A DNA stretch of 52,313 nt, from positions 1 through 52,313 of the forward strand of contig JAKOPZ010000213.1 in NCBI GenBank assembly GCA_029778615.1, written 5' to 3'. This stretch comes from Chloroflexota bacterium (lineage in GTDB: Bacteria > Chloroflexota > Anaerolineae > UBA4142 > SHND01). Below are positions 24,885-32,969 of this stretch, in pieces. The position numbers and the translations under genes were made by a program. The notes beneath the pieces were generated by a model, which saw nothing but the letters and a program-made list of their open reading frames with translations, was not told where the DNA came from and made no database searches. The stretch's first letter is position 1. Every line of letters begins with the position of its first letter.

Positions 24885-25529
24885 ATGCGTTTACAAATGT
24901 TCACCCCCGGCGCACTCACTTTCCGCGAATTTATGAATCACGAACCTCTCCCGCTTGCGACGATTCAAGATGCAGTCCTGGAATTCCTGCGCGCGCGGTC
25001 CGATGTTGTGCTATTCGGCGCGCAAGCAGTCAATGTGTATGTTAACGAAACGCACATGAGTGAGGATGTTGACGTCCTTTCAAACCGTGCTGCCGAACTT
25101 GCGGAAGAGCTGCGCGCATTTTTGAGCAATTGTTTTCATATCGCAATTTGTGCTCGTGAGGTCGCTCAAGGCAAAGGTCTCCGCCTTTACCAGATTCGCA
25201 AAGAAGGTAATCGCCATCTCGTTGATATCCGCCCTGTGCGTACACTTCCGCCGTCGCGCCGCATCGCGCAGATCCTTGTTGCATCTCCCGAAGAATTGAT
25301 TGCGCAAAAGGTAATTGCCATTTATCAAAGAAGCGGACAGCCAAAATCATTTACTGATCGCCGCGACTTGGCAATGTTGCTGCTGGCATTTCCTGAATTG
25401 AAAAACGAGCACAGCGCTGTACGCGAACGATTGCAAGATGCAAATGCGAACGAGCAAGTAATGAATTTGTGGCGCGAAATTGTCGGGGAGGAAATTCGCC
25501 CGACCGATGAGGATTCCGAATTTGATTGA
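24885..25529 (+). CDS. Nucleotidyltransferase (AbiEii/MNT-like)
   Basis: A protein of up to 214 residues with a nucleotidyltransferase active-site pattern: VVLFGAQAVNVY, then SEDVDVLS with the two catalytic Asp residues, then a third strand LVDIRPV. The downstream EELIAQKVIAIYQR and DRRDLAMLLLA segments are typical of AbiEii-type and related stand-alone proteins, which act as toxins of type IV systems or modify RNA. No cognate AbiEi-like regulator is adjacent, so the function is open. Two of the eleven GATC sites in the window lie inside it, hinting at a different origin. The start is uncertain: Met codons at 24885, 24897 and 24933 all lack a clear ribosome site, and homology favours 24933. 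Confidence 0.65.
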   Translation: MRLQMFTPGALTFREFMNHEPLPLATIQDAVLEFLRARSDVVLFGAQAVNVYVNETHMSEDVDVLSNRAAELAEELRAFLSNCFHIAICAREVAQGKGLRLYQIRKEGNRHLVDIRPVRTLPPSRRIAQILVASPEELIAQKVIAIYQRSGQPKSFTDRRDLAMLLLAFPELKNEHSAVRERLQDANANEQVMNLWREIVGEEIRPTDEDSEFD

Positions 25530-25543
25530 TGTGAGGAGAAATA

Positions 25544-25933
25544 GTGAAACTCGAACACGTTGCGTTTAATGTGACCGCACCCGTCGAAGCAGCAGCTTGG
25601 TATGTGAAAAATCTCGACATGGAAATGGTTTGGAAGCGCGACGACGCGCCGTTCACACATTTTCTCGCCGACGAGAGCGGGCAGATGACGCTCGAGTTTT
25701 ACAACAATCCCCCCGACCAAGTCCCGAATTATGCAGAAATGAATCCGTTACTGCTCCATGTTGCTTTTGTCTCGAACGACCCGACGCGCGATAAAGAAAA
25801 ACTCATCGCGGCGGGCGCGACGTTGGTAAGCGACGACAATGTGAATGGTTTGCATCTCGTCATGCTGCGCGACCCCTGGGGCTTGCCATTGCAGCTGTGT
25901 AAACGTGCCATGCCCGTGCTGCGCAAGCGTTAA
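25544..25933 (+). CDS. VOC-superfamily (glyoxalase-like) protein
   Basis: A 129-residue metal-binding VOC protein. The beta-alpha-beta-beta-beta units are visible: LEHVAFNVTAPVEAAAWYVKNL, then MTLEFYNN, and LLLHVAFVSNDP... GLHLVMLRDPWGLPLQLCKR. His3 or His4 of the first strand (KLEHVAF), Glu in LEFY and His in LLHVAF are candidate ligands. The substrate cannot be assigned. The start codon is GTG at 25544, after GAGGAGA with ideal spacing. It follows the nucleotidyltransferase by 14 bp and precedes the methyltransferase by 12 bp. Confidence 0.85.
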   Translation: MKLEHVAFNVTAPVEAAAWYVKNLDMEMVWKRDDAPFTHFLADESGQMTLEFYNNPPDQVPNYAEMNPLLLHVAFVSNDPTRDKEKLIAAGATLVSDDNVNGLHLVMLRDPWGLPLQLCKRAMPVLRKR

Positions 25934-25945
25934 CGCACGCCTGAT

Positions 25946-26785
25946 ATGGCTATATTCTCCGATGCCGCGCGCGAAATCTATCGGCGCGGGCTTGCCCCGT
26001 TTGGTGCGCGCCGCGCGGCACAACTCTGCGCGAGTGAACCGGGCTCTGCGTTTTCCCCCGCCTTGGAATTTTTGTTTTTTCGCAGACTGTCGCCTTCCGA
26101 CAATCGCGTCGTCGCGCGCGTAGAAGCATTGCGCGCCACCCTCGCCCGGCGCGCAGAGACGTTTCAGGTAATGACGGCGAGCGGGACCTTTGCCCCTCGC
26201 ACCGCACAAAGGATTGCATTTCGGTCGAGTGTGACGCAAGAGTGGGGGACGGTCTTGTATTTGCTCGCCAAAGGATTTGGCGCGGACACTATTTTGGAAC
26301 TGGGCAGCTGCGCGGGCATTTCGGGCAGTTACCTCGCGTCGGCGCCGCAATGCCGCGTTTTTATTTCCATCGAAAAATCGCCCGCGCTTGCCGCGTTGGC
26401 GGAAACGCACGTGCGCTCCATTTTTCCGCGCGCGTACGTGTTGAACGCGGGCGCGGACGAAATTTTGAACGACGCGCTCGCGCGTTTTGAAAACGCGCTG
26501 AGTCTGTATTACATTGACGCGAATCACACTTGTACGGCAACGCTGAATTATTTTCACGCGGCAGTCCCGCATCTCAAACGCGGAGCGCTCGTCATTTTTG
26601 ACGACATTCATTGGTCCAAAGAAATGTGGCGCGCGTGGCGCGCGCTGCGCGTGCAGCAGGGTTTTGCGCAAACGCTCGACCTCGGACGGTTTGGACTGGG
26701 CGTGTGGCAAGGCGGCAAGATTCAACCGCGCACATACACGTTGGCAAAATATCTGGGCTGGCTGCGCGAGTATGCAGAGAATTAG
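25946..26785 (+). CDS. Class I SAM-dependent methyltransferase (catechol-O-MT type)
   Basis: A 279-residue protein. The SAM-binding motif I is ILELGSCAGISGSYLA (near residues 115-130), the acidic end of strand 2 is FISIEKSP, and the strand 4 motif LYYIDANHT with the FDDIHWSKEM segment downstream matches the Methyltransf_24/catechol-O-methyltransferase group, which binds a divalent metal. The substrate is unknown. No clear ribosome site precedes the ATG, and it is probably translated by coupling after the VOC gene. Confidence 0.8.
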   Translation: MAIFSDAAREIYRRGLAPFGARRAAQLCASEPGSAFSPALEFLFFRRLSPSDNRVVARVEALRATLARRAETFQVMTASGTFAPRTAQRIAFRSSVTQEWGTVLYLLAKGFGADTILELGSCAGISGSYLASAPQCRVFISIEKSPALAALAETHVRSIFPRAYVLNAGADEILNDALARFENALSLYYIDANHTCTATLNYFHAAVPHLKRGALVIFDDIHWSKEMWRAWRALRVQQGFAQTLDLGRFGLGVWQGGKIQPRTYTLAKYLGWLREYAEN

Positions 26786-26813
26786 CGCCCGTTTTGTAGA
26801 AAAGAAATTCCGC

Positions 26814-26842
26814 TTGCGCGCGCTCGCGTTGCCTGTTACACT
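26814..26842 (+). promoter_or_regulatory. Sigma70-like promoter for the subtilase gene
   Basis: TTGCGC (26814-26819), a 17-bp spacer and TACACT (26837-26842). Transcription would begin about 26849, leaving a leader of about 54 bases with AAAGGAA before the ATG at 26903. Confidence 0.5.
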
Positions 26843-26902
26843 TGAACCGCGACACCCTATTTTTTCAAGCGCCCGCCCGGTCCTTAGCCGAAAGGAATAA
26901 GC

Positions 26903-28219
26903 ATGTCCACGAACTCGAAAATTCATCCGGTCCTCGCCGAACTCCTCGCGTCGCCCGATATGGTTGCGGCGGCAGCGCGTCCCACCGGACAACCCGAAAT
27001 TCGCATCATCGTCGAACACGCGCCCTTTCCCGAAACGCGCATGGCAGCCGCCGCCGTCGGTACGACGACGACGCAAACGTTTGACAAATTGATTCCCGGT
27101 TCCGCAATGATTGCTACGCCGAACGCCATCAAAGTTCTCGCCGCGCGCCCCGATGTGCAAATGATTTGGCTTGATGAGCCCGTTCATACGATGCTCGATG
27201 TTTCCGTGCCGCTGATTCAAGTGCCGCAGGTATGGGCGGAAGGCATCAGCGGCAAAGGTGTCGTCGTCGGAATTGTGGATACGGGCATTGACCATAACCA
27301 TCCCGATGTCGCGGGGCGCATCAAAGCGTCCAAAGATTTCACGGGCGAAGGCGACCTTGATAACAATGGACACGGCACGCATGTTGCCGGCATCGTCGGC
27401 GGCACGGGCGCGGCGAGCAACAACAAATATCGCGGTGTCGCGTACGAATGCGAATATGTGATTGCCAAAGTGCTGCGCGGCAACGGCGGTGGATTGATGA
27501 GTGATGTCATCGCGGGCTTGGAGTATTGTTTGGACCAAGGCGCCCAAGTCATCAATCTGTCGCTCGGCGGCGGGAGCGCGAACGATGGCACCGACGCGAT
27601 TTCGGTGGCGTGCGACAACGCGGTGAACGAAGGCGTGGTGTTGTGTGTGGCGGCGGGTAATTCGGGACCCGGCGCGGGTACGGTGGGTTCGCCCGCGTGT
27701 GCGCGCAATGTCATCACGATTGGCGCGACGGACAAACAGGACGGCATTGCAGGTTATTCTTCGCGCGGTCCGACATCGGATGGACGCGTCAAACCCGACG
27801 TGTGCTTTCCGGGTTCGAGCATCACATCCGCGCGCGCGAAAAATACGGCGATGGGAATTCCGCTGAATGATTTTTACACCACCGCGTCGGGCACTTCGAT
27901 GGCAACCCCGCACGCGACGGGAACCTGCGCGTTACTGTTACAAAAAGCGCCCGCGTTGAAACCGGCAGAAATCAAAGACGCGTTGAAAGCGCACACCAAA
28001 AATTTGGGACTGGACGCAAATACGCAAGGCGCGGGACGCGTGAAGGTATTTGAGGTCTTTCAATCTGTTGCTGCACCGGCGCCGGAACCGGAACCGCCAC
28101 CCGAACCGGAACCGCCGCCCGAACCGCAACCCGAACCACCTCCACAACCACCGCCACCACAGCCGCCGCCGACGGGGGGGGGGTGTTTGCAATTGGTCAA
28201 AGGTTTTCTCACCGGATAA
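26903..28219 (+). CDS. Subtilisin-like serine protease (S8) with Pro/Glu-rich tail
   Basis: A 438-residue peptidase. The catalytic triad is Asp126 (GIVDTGIDHNHPDV), His157 (NNGHGTHVAGI) and Ser332 (SGTSMATPHA); Asn253 (AAGNSGPG) forms the oxyanion hole. Residues 28-100 form an I9-like propeptide. No signal peptide is visible at the N-terminus (MSTNSKIHPV), so it is intracellular or exported by an unusual route. Residues 390-425 repeat PEPEPPPEP-type units, a rigid linker, followed by a short tail GGGCLQLVKGFLTG. The codons for that tail contain a run of ten G residues, so slippage or a sequencing error would change the C-terminus. Confidence 0.92.
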   Translation: MSTNSKIHPVLAELLASPDMVAAAARPTGQPEIRIIVEHAPFPETRMAAAAVGTTTTQTFDKLIPGSAMIATPNAIKVLAARPDVQMIWLDEPVHTMLDVSVPLIQVPQVWAEGISGKGVVVGIVDTGIDHNHPDVAGRIKASKDFTGEGDLDNNGHGTHVAGIVGGTGAASNNKYRGVAYECEYVIAKVLRGNGGGLMSDVIAGLEYCLDQGAQVINLSLGGGSANDGTDAISVACDNAVNEGVVLCVAAGNSGPGAGTVGSPACARNVITIGATDKQDGIAGYSSRGPTSDGRVKPDVCFPGSSITSARAKNTAMGIPLNDFYTTASGTSMATPHATGTCALLLQKAPALKPAEIKDALKAHTKNLGLDANTQGAGRVKVFEVFQSVAAPAPEPEPPPEPEPPPEPQPEPPPQPPPPQPPPTGGGCLQLVKGFLTG

Positions 28220-28221
28220 AC

Positions 28222-28258
28222 AAATTCGACGCTCTGGAAATTTCAGAGCGTCGAATTT
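28222..28258 (+). terminator. Rho-independent terminator after the subtilase gene
   Basis: AAATTCGACGCTCTG pairs with CAGAGCGTCGAATTT around GAAATTT. The stem starts 3 bp after the stop codon. The T-run is short (TTTCTTCC), but the stem is perfect. Confidence 0.75.
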
Positions 28259-28354
28259 CTTCCTCACTCCTGTTGCGCACAATGCCCAACATTCGTTTGC
28301 AAACGTGGGACAAATTTTAAATTTCTCTTGCCGGTGCTTAACATCAGTTATTCA

Positions 28355-28478
28355 TTCACCTTACGCATGTCATGTCGAACCCCTCAATCCTTCGGGATAA
28401 ACTCTGTGAGAAATCTCGGTTTTTTCCACCGAGATTTCTCGCAAGACCGCTCGAAATGACAATTCTGCGTAACGTGAG
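28355..28478. mobile_element. MITE-like element, copy 2 (124 bp)
   Basis: The second copy of the element at 24700-24823, in the same orientation, with only a handful of differences (for example CATGTCGA for CATTTCGA). It is flanked by its own 7-bp direct repeat TTATTCA (28348-28354 and 28479-28485), different from that of copy 1, which shows two independent insertions. The right-hand duplication contains the stop codon of the GH113-like gene, so the element inserted exactly at the end of that gene without changing its protein. Together with the terminator at 28222 it fills the 259-bp gap between the subtilase and GH113 genes. Confidence 0.78.
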
Positions 28479-29822
28479 TTATTCAGTGACATTTGATTGT
28501 TGCAGAGGCGCATCCATTTGATAATAATATTTCAAAATTTGTTCGGCGGGTTTGCCGTGCGGCGTATAGTTGGGGTCGTCCGGTCCGCCTTGATTCGGGT
28601 CGGCGAGCCAATTCCAAATAAACATTCCGCGAAACCATTCGCGTTCGGGATGATGCCACCACGTTTCAAACAGTCCTTGGTACAACATCGCCTGCTCTTG
28701 CAAATCCACCGCGCCGTTGCGCTGCCAATTCCAGGGCCAGACGCTGGCGAGGTCCATGCTCGGATAACCCACTTCGGTGAAAACAATAGGGCGCTTTGGG
28801 AAATTGTTGTGCACGTTGGTCAATTGCCGAACGGGAAGCTGCCAGCCCTCTAGAATCTGCTCCATGCTCGGAGTGCGATAATTGGTGAGGTGATAAAAAA
28901 CGTTGATGCCGATAAAATCCAATTCGTTCCAAAATTGCACCTGGACTTCTTCGCCGCTGTGATTTGCGGAATAGGTGAGCAGTCCCGTATATTCTTGCCG
29001 CGCGGCGCGAATGATGGCGCGCCAATCCGCCGTGCGCGCGCTGGTGCCCACCAACTCGGTGCCAACAGAAAACTCTTCCACACCATTTTCTTGCGCGAAT
29101 TTCGCGTAATGCAAAATAAATTCACGGTACGAAGCAAACCACGCGTGCCAATCCTGTTCGCTTTCAAACGCGATTTGTCCGCGCCAGTGTGCCTCGTCAT
29201 TGCTGAAATCCACTTGTGGTTTCAACAGCACCTTGACGCCGTGCGCGTGCGCGTATTCAATTACGTACGCCAAATCCTCATCGGAGGGCGTATTGGGCGC
29301 GCGGTAAATTTCTTGCGTCGTTACATCGTCCTGATACCACGTGACGAGCAAGCTGATGTAATTCGCGCCGGTCGCAAACAATTCATCCAACGCGCGCTGT
29401 GAGGACATCGAACGATATTCGTCACGATTCGTTGCAATATAGGCGATGCCGCGCTGATATTCGTTCAGCAACGCGGGGTCGCGACTTGGCACGCGGCGCG
29501 TGATGGGGATACGCGTAATGGGACGCGACGGCGTTGTGGGAACGACTTGCGGGAAACCATTTTGGGTGGCGGAAAGGGTCGGACGCGCGATGGTGGGCGT
29601 AACGTTCGGTGGAAGCGGCGTGGGGGATGGTGTGAGGGTGGGCTCGTACTGCGGCGCGGATGGCAGAGCGGATTGTTCGCGCGGGGGCGGCACGTTCGCG
29701 CAAGCGAATAACATTGCCAAAAGAAGAATGCCAAGCCCGCGCCGCAGGTTCCACGTCACAAGCCGCGATTTTATGCGGATGTGGCGATTCAACAAAATAA
29801 TCTTGGTTTGTGGCAGCCCCAT
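28479..29822 (-). CDS. Glycoside hydrolase family 113-like lipoprotein
   Basis: A lipoprotein with a hydrophobic signal segment (LGILLLAMLFAC) and lipobox FAC (Cys near residue 41), followed by a Pro/Thr/Ser-rich linker (about 45-110) and a TIM-barrel domain. The segment RGIAYIATNRDEYRS, acid/base Glu256 (SVGTELVG) and nucleophile Glu350 (VFTEVGYPS) fit GH113, whose known members are beta-mannanases. The WNWLADPNQGG segment near the C-terminus is also typical. It probably acts on extracellular beta-mannan or a related glycan. The start is uncertain: ATG at 29822 is used, but no ribosome site is obvious. The stop codon lies in a MITE target duplication. Confidence 0.78.
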   Translation of the reverse strand: MGLPQTKIILLNRHIRIKSRLVTWNLRRGLGILLLAMLFACANVPPPREQSALPSAPQYEPTLTPSPTPLPPNVTPTIARPTLSATQNGFPQVVPTTPSRPITRIPITRRVPSRDPALLNEYQRGIAYIATNRDEYRSMSSQRALDELFATGANYISLLVTWYQDDVTTQEIYRAPNTPSDEDLAYVIEYAHAHGVKVLLKPQVDFSNDEAHWRGQIAFESEQDWHAWFASYREFILHYAKFAQENGVEEFSVGTELVGTSARTADWRAIIRAARQEYTGLLTYSANHSGEEVQVQFWNELDFIGINVFYHLTNYRTPSMEQILEGWQLPVRQLTNVHNNFPKRPIVFTEVGYPSMDLASVWPWNWQRNGAVDLQEQAMLYQGLFETWWHHPEREWFRGMFIWNWLADPNQGGPDDPNYTPHGKPAEQILKYYYQMDAPLQQSNVTE

Positions 29823-29846
29823 CAAATCCAACGCGTAAAATTTCGC

Positions 29847-29875
29847 TTGACAAATCGCTTGCCGCCCTTTACAAT
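29847..29875 (+). promoter_or_regulatory. Consensus promoter for the MalK/UgpC-type ATPase gene
   Basis: A perfect TTGACA (29847-29852), a 17-bp spacer and TACAAT (29870-29875). Transcription would begin about 29882, giving a leader of about 47 bases with GGAGG before the ATG at 29929. Confidence 0.75.
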
Positions 29876-29928
29876 CATTTCATCCGCAGGGTCGAAAGCC
29901 ATTTTTCTTTCGATGGAGGATTTTTGCT

Positions 29929-31032
29929 ATGGCAAGCGTTCGGTACGACCACGTTACCAAACAATTTAGCGAGACGGTCAAAGCCGTCAACGACCTCTCG
30001 CTCGACATCAAGGACAAAGAGTTCCTCGTCCTTGTCGGTCCGTCAGGATGCGGCAAAACCACCGCGCTGCGACTCTTGGCGGGTCTGGAAGACATCACAT
30101 CGGGAACCATTAACATCGGTGACCGCGTGGTGAATGATGTAGCCCCGAAAGACCGCGATATCGCGATGGTGTTTCAATCATACGCGCTCTATCCGCACAT
30201 GTCCGTCTATGACAACATGGCGTTCGGTTTGAAACTCCGCAAAATGTCCAAAAGCGAAATTGACAAGCGCGTTAAAGAAGCGGCGGGCATTCTCGGTATC
30301 ACGCATCTTTTGGACCGCAAACCCAAGCAGCTCTCCGGTGGTCAGCGCCAACGCGTTGCCGTCGGACGCGCGATTGTGCGTGAACCCAAAGTGTTCTTGT
30401 TCGACGAACCGTTGTCGAACCTCGATGCGAAACTGCGCGTCGAAACACGCGCCGGGATTTCCAAATTGCATCAGCGTCTCGGCACCACGTTCATTTACGT
30501 CACGCATGACCAAGTGGAAGCCATGACGATGGCGTCGCGCATTGCGGTGATGAAGGACGGTATCTTGCAGCAAGTCGGCACGCCGGGCGAATTGTATGAC
30601 CATCCATCGAATATGTTTGTGGCAGGATTCATCGGCAGTCCGTCCATGAACTTTTTTGATGCGACGGTGCGCGGGTCAAACGGCACGATAATGTTTGATA
30701 CGGGCACCTTCCAATTGCCGGTGCCAACCGATACGCAAGAAACTCTGCGTCATCGCAACGATGAAAAATATGTTATCGGCATTCGCCCCGAAGACATTTA
30801 TGACGCGGCATTCCAGTCGCCGGGCATCACGAGCGCAGCGGTGGACGCGCAGGTGGATGTGGTGGAGCCGATGGGTTCGGAAATTTATCTGAACCTGCTC
30901 ACGGGCGAGCAAACCTTTGTCGCACGCGTGGACCCGCGCAGTACGGCGCGCGCCGGCAACAATGTCGGCTTGGCGTTTGATGTGAACAAAGTACATGTCT
31001 TTGACAAAAAGTCCGAAGCGGCAATTCGTTGA
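29929..31032 (+). CDS. ABC transporter ATPase, MalK/UgpC/MsmK type
   Basis: A 367-residue ATPase of carbohydrate importers (CUT1). Walker A is GPSGCGKTT (near 38-46), signature LSGGQRQRVAVGRAI, Walker B FLFDEPLSNLDAKLR, and switch His in VTHDQVEAMTM. A C-terminal regulatory TOBE/OB domain (about 240-367) is present. The phrase LSNLDAKLR and the SPSMNFF segment after the nucleotide-binding domain separate it from PotA. It is monocistronic with its own promoter and terminator, as expected for a shared ATPase serving several sugar permeases encoded elsewhere. It may energise uptake of glycans released by the neighbouring GH113 protein; that link is speculative. Confidence 0.92.
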   Translation: MASVRYDHVTKQFSETVKAVNDLSLDIKDKEFLVLVGPSGCGKTTALRLLAGLEDITSGTINIGDRVVNDVAPKDRDIAMVFQSYALYPHMSVYDNMAFGLKLRKMSKSEIDKRVKEAAGILGITHLLDRKPKQLSGGQRQRVAVGRAIVREPKVFLFDEPLSNLDAKLRVETRAGISKLHQRLGTTFIYVTHDQVEAMTMASRIAVMKDGILQQVGTPGELYDHPSNMFVAGFIGSPSMNFFDATVRGSNGTIMFDTGTFQLPVPTDTQETLRHRNDEKYVIGIRPEDIYDAAFQSPGITSAAVDAQVDVVEPMGSEIYLNLLTGEQTFVARVDPRSTARAGNNVGLAFDVNKVHVFDKKSEAAIR

Positions 31033-31040
31033 GTTGGGTG

Positions 31041-31087
31041 AAAAACCTTCGAGGTGCGATACCAACTGTCGCTCTCGAAGGTTTTTT
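31041..31087 (+). terminator. Rho-independent terminator after the ATPase gene
   Basis: AAAAACCTTCGAG pairs with CTCGAAGGTTTTTT; the 3' arm ends in a T-run at 31082-31087. It lies 8 bp after the stop codon and ends 11 bp before the acetyltransferase ATG. Confidence 0.85.
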
Positions 31088-31098
31088 CATGTACGAGT

Positions 31099-31629
31099 AT
31101 GACCATTCGCCCCGCGCAAGCGCGTGACCTTGATGCCTGTCTCGCCCTCGACGATTCGTTTGACACCGAGTATGTTTGGCAAGTGGAGACGGCGCGCGTG
31201 AACGGCGCGCTGCAATTTGGTTTTCGCACCACGCGTTTGCCGCGTGCAATGCGCGTGCCCGTGCGTTCGGCATACGACGCGCTGGCGGAACATTTGGAAC
31301 AAGGCGCGTGCGTCTTGGTCGCGGAAGAATATCCGCGTATTGCCGGTTTTGTGGATGTGACGCTGGATGCAGGACAGCGGGTGGGATGGATGCAGTGGCT
31401 GGTGGTCGCCTCCGACCTGCGCCGTCAGAAAATCGGTTCGCAGCTCGTGCAGGGCGTGATGGATTGGGCGCGTGACAAGAAATTGCGCGCGGTGCTTGCA
31501 AGCATTTCGACAAAAAATTTCCCCGCGTCCGCGTTTCTACAAAAACATGGTTTCGCGTTTTGCGGATTCAATGACCGGTATTATCATAACCGCGATATTG
31601 CCATCTATTTCGCATGTACTTTGCGTTAG
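31099..31629 (+). CDS. GNAT-family N-acetyltransferase
   Basis: A 176-residue acyltransferase using acetyl-CoA. The start MTIRPAQARDLDACLALDD at 31099 is the classical GNAT N-terminus; a frame from 31054 would read through the preceding terminator. The CoA-binding motif A is LVVASDLRRQKIGSQLVQGVMDWA (Q/RxxGxG/A type, given by its ends), and motif B ends PASAFLQKHGFAFCGFNDRYY. The substrate is unknown. There is no obvious promoter between the terminator and the start, so low read-through expression is possible. Confidence 0.87.
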   Translation: MTIRPAQARDLDACLALDDSFDTEYVWQVETARVNGALQFGFRTTRLPRAMRVPVRSAYDALAEHLEQGACVLVAEEYPRIAGFVDVTLDAGQRVGWMQWLVVASDLRRQKIGSQLVQGVMDWARDKKLRAVLASISTKNFPASAFLQKHGFAFCGFNDRYYHNRDIAIYFACTLR

Positions 31630-31673
31630 CGCGACATGCCGTGCGCGCATTTTCCCTCAGGTGATTTCATAAA

Positions 31674-32960
31674 TTGAATGTGTTATTCATTTACCTCGTT
31701 CCGCTCGCCGTGCTGCTCTTGGCTGCCGGCGCAGTAGAAGAACGACGCACCGCGCGCGCTGCAACGGTAGCGCTGGTTTCGCTCGCGCTCGTGATGATTG
31801 TGTACGGCGCGGCGGGTTTTGGCTTTCAATTTGGCGGTATCGGTTTGCTCAATGACGCCGAAGGTCTGCAAGCGCTCGTACGCGAATGGTCGCCGCTCGA
31901 TACCATGCTCGGCGCGGGGTGGGGGATTCTCGGACTGGATGCCTTTGGCATCAATTTGGTGTTTGTGAATCTCGACCTCACCAACTTGTATTTGTTTCAC
32001 GCCGCGCTCGCCGCGACGGCGGTGTTGATGCCGGTGCTTGCGCTTGCCGCGCGCGTCAAATCGCGCGTGTTGGTAATTGGCGCAGCGCTGCTCGGAATTT
32101 TCTTTTATCCGATGGCGGCGAATTGGGTGTGGGGCGGCGGCTGGCTTCAACAGTTTGGCATTACGACGGGTCTCGGACATGGGATGGTGGATTTTGCAGG
32201 AAGTGGCGTCGTGTTCATGTTCGGCGGAATCGCCACGCTTGGCGCACTGTTGGGCTATGGTGTTCGCAGTCACAAAAGTGTGACGACGTCCGCGAACATT
32301 CCCGAATTTCCGTCCGCACATTTGCCGCTTTTTATGATTCTCGGCGCGTTTTTGTTTGTAATTGGCGTGAGCGTAATTGTGTTGGGCGACCCCTTTCAAG
32401 TGCAAGACGTGCCCGCCGCTCTCGTGCAACTGAATCTCATCAACGCGGCGATGGCAGGGCTTGTCGTTGCGACATTGTACGGTTGGTTCGTTTCCGGCGA
32501 ACCGTTGGCGATGCTGGCAGCGCGCGGCGCAGTCGCGGGCGCGGTTGCCGTTGCCGCGTCACTGCCGTTTATTCCGGCGTGGGCGGCGTTGGTTATTGGC
32601 GGCGTTGCGGGTTTGCTCCTGCCTCTCACGACGTATGTGGTTGAACGCTGGATTCGCGCGGATGACCAGGCGTTGTTGATTCCAACGTTCGGCGTCGCGG
32701 GCTTGTGGGGTTTGATTGCGCTTGCCATTTTCGCCGATGGCACATACGGCATCGGATGGAACAAGACGGGCGTGACGCAATATCTCGGCGTCGCGGGGCA
32801 GGGCGTAACGGGAATTTTCGCGCAGGCGGGTTTTGTGCCGGATTCGCCCGGGCAGATGGAAGCGCAGTTCTTTGGCGTTGTCGCGATTGGCTTGCTTGCA
32901 TTTATTTCGTCGTTCGCCGTGTTCTTTAGTTTGCGTCGAATCGGCGGCGAACCCGAATGA
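31674..32960 (+). CDS. Amt/Rh-fold membrane protein lacking both conduction histidines
   Basis: A 428-residue protein with about eleven membrane helices and clear Amt landmarks: FYPMAANWVWGGGWLQQFG (near 144-162), VDFAGSGVVFMFGG (172-185) and FGVAGLWGLIAL (339-350). In E. coli AmtB the corresponding positions are VDFAGGTVVH with His168 and FGVHGV with His318. Here they are Phe181 and Ala342, so the twin-His pair that conducts ammonium is absent. The structural Asp (Asp173, AmtB Asp160) is kept. The N-terminal part is also shorter and divergent. It may transport something else or act as a sensor. The TTG start at 31674 follows AGGTGA. No GlnK gene is adjacent; a coiled-coil membrane protein follows 9 bp later. 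Confidence 0.75.
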   Translation: MNVLFIYLVPLAVLLLAAGAVEERRTARAATVALVSLALVMIVYGAAGFGFQFGGIGLLNDAEGLQALVREWSPLDTMLGAGWGILGLDAFGINLVFVNLDLTNLYLFHAALAATAVLMPVLALAARVKSRVLVIGAALLGIFFYPMAANWVWGGGWLQQFGITTGLGHGMVDFAGSGVVFMFGGIATLGALLGYGVRSHKSVTTSANIPEFPSAHLPLFMILGAFLFVIGVSVIVLGDPFQVQDVPAALVQLNLINAAMAGLVVATLYGWFVSGEPLAMLAARGAVAGAVAVAASLPFIPAWAALVIGGVAGLLLPLTTYVVERWIRADDQALLIPTFGVAGLWGLIALAIFADGTYGIGWNKTGVTQYLGVAGQGVTGIFAQAGFVPDSPGQMEAQFFGVVAIGLLAFISSFAVFFSLRRIGGEPE

Positions 32961-32969
32961 GTTGGCAAA

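Noticed and set aside
25748-27913. A 721-codon open frame on the minus strand.
   Set aside because: It is antisense to the VOC, methyltransferase and subtilase genes, is extremely Arg/His-rich, and is a by-product of the CGCG-rich codon usage.
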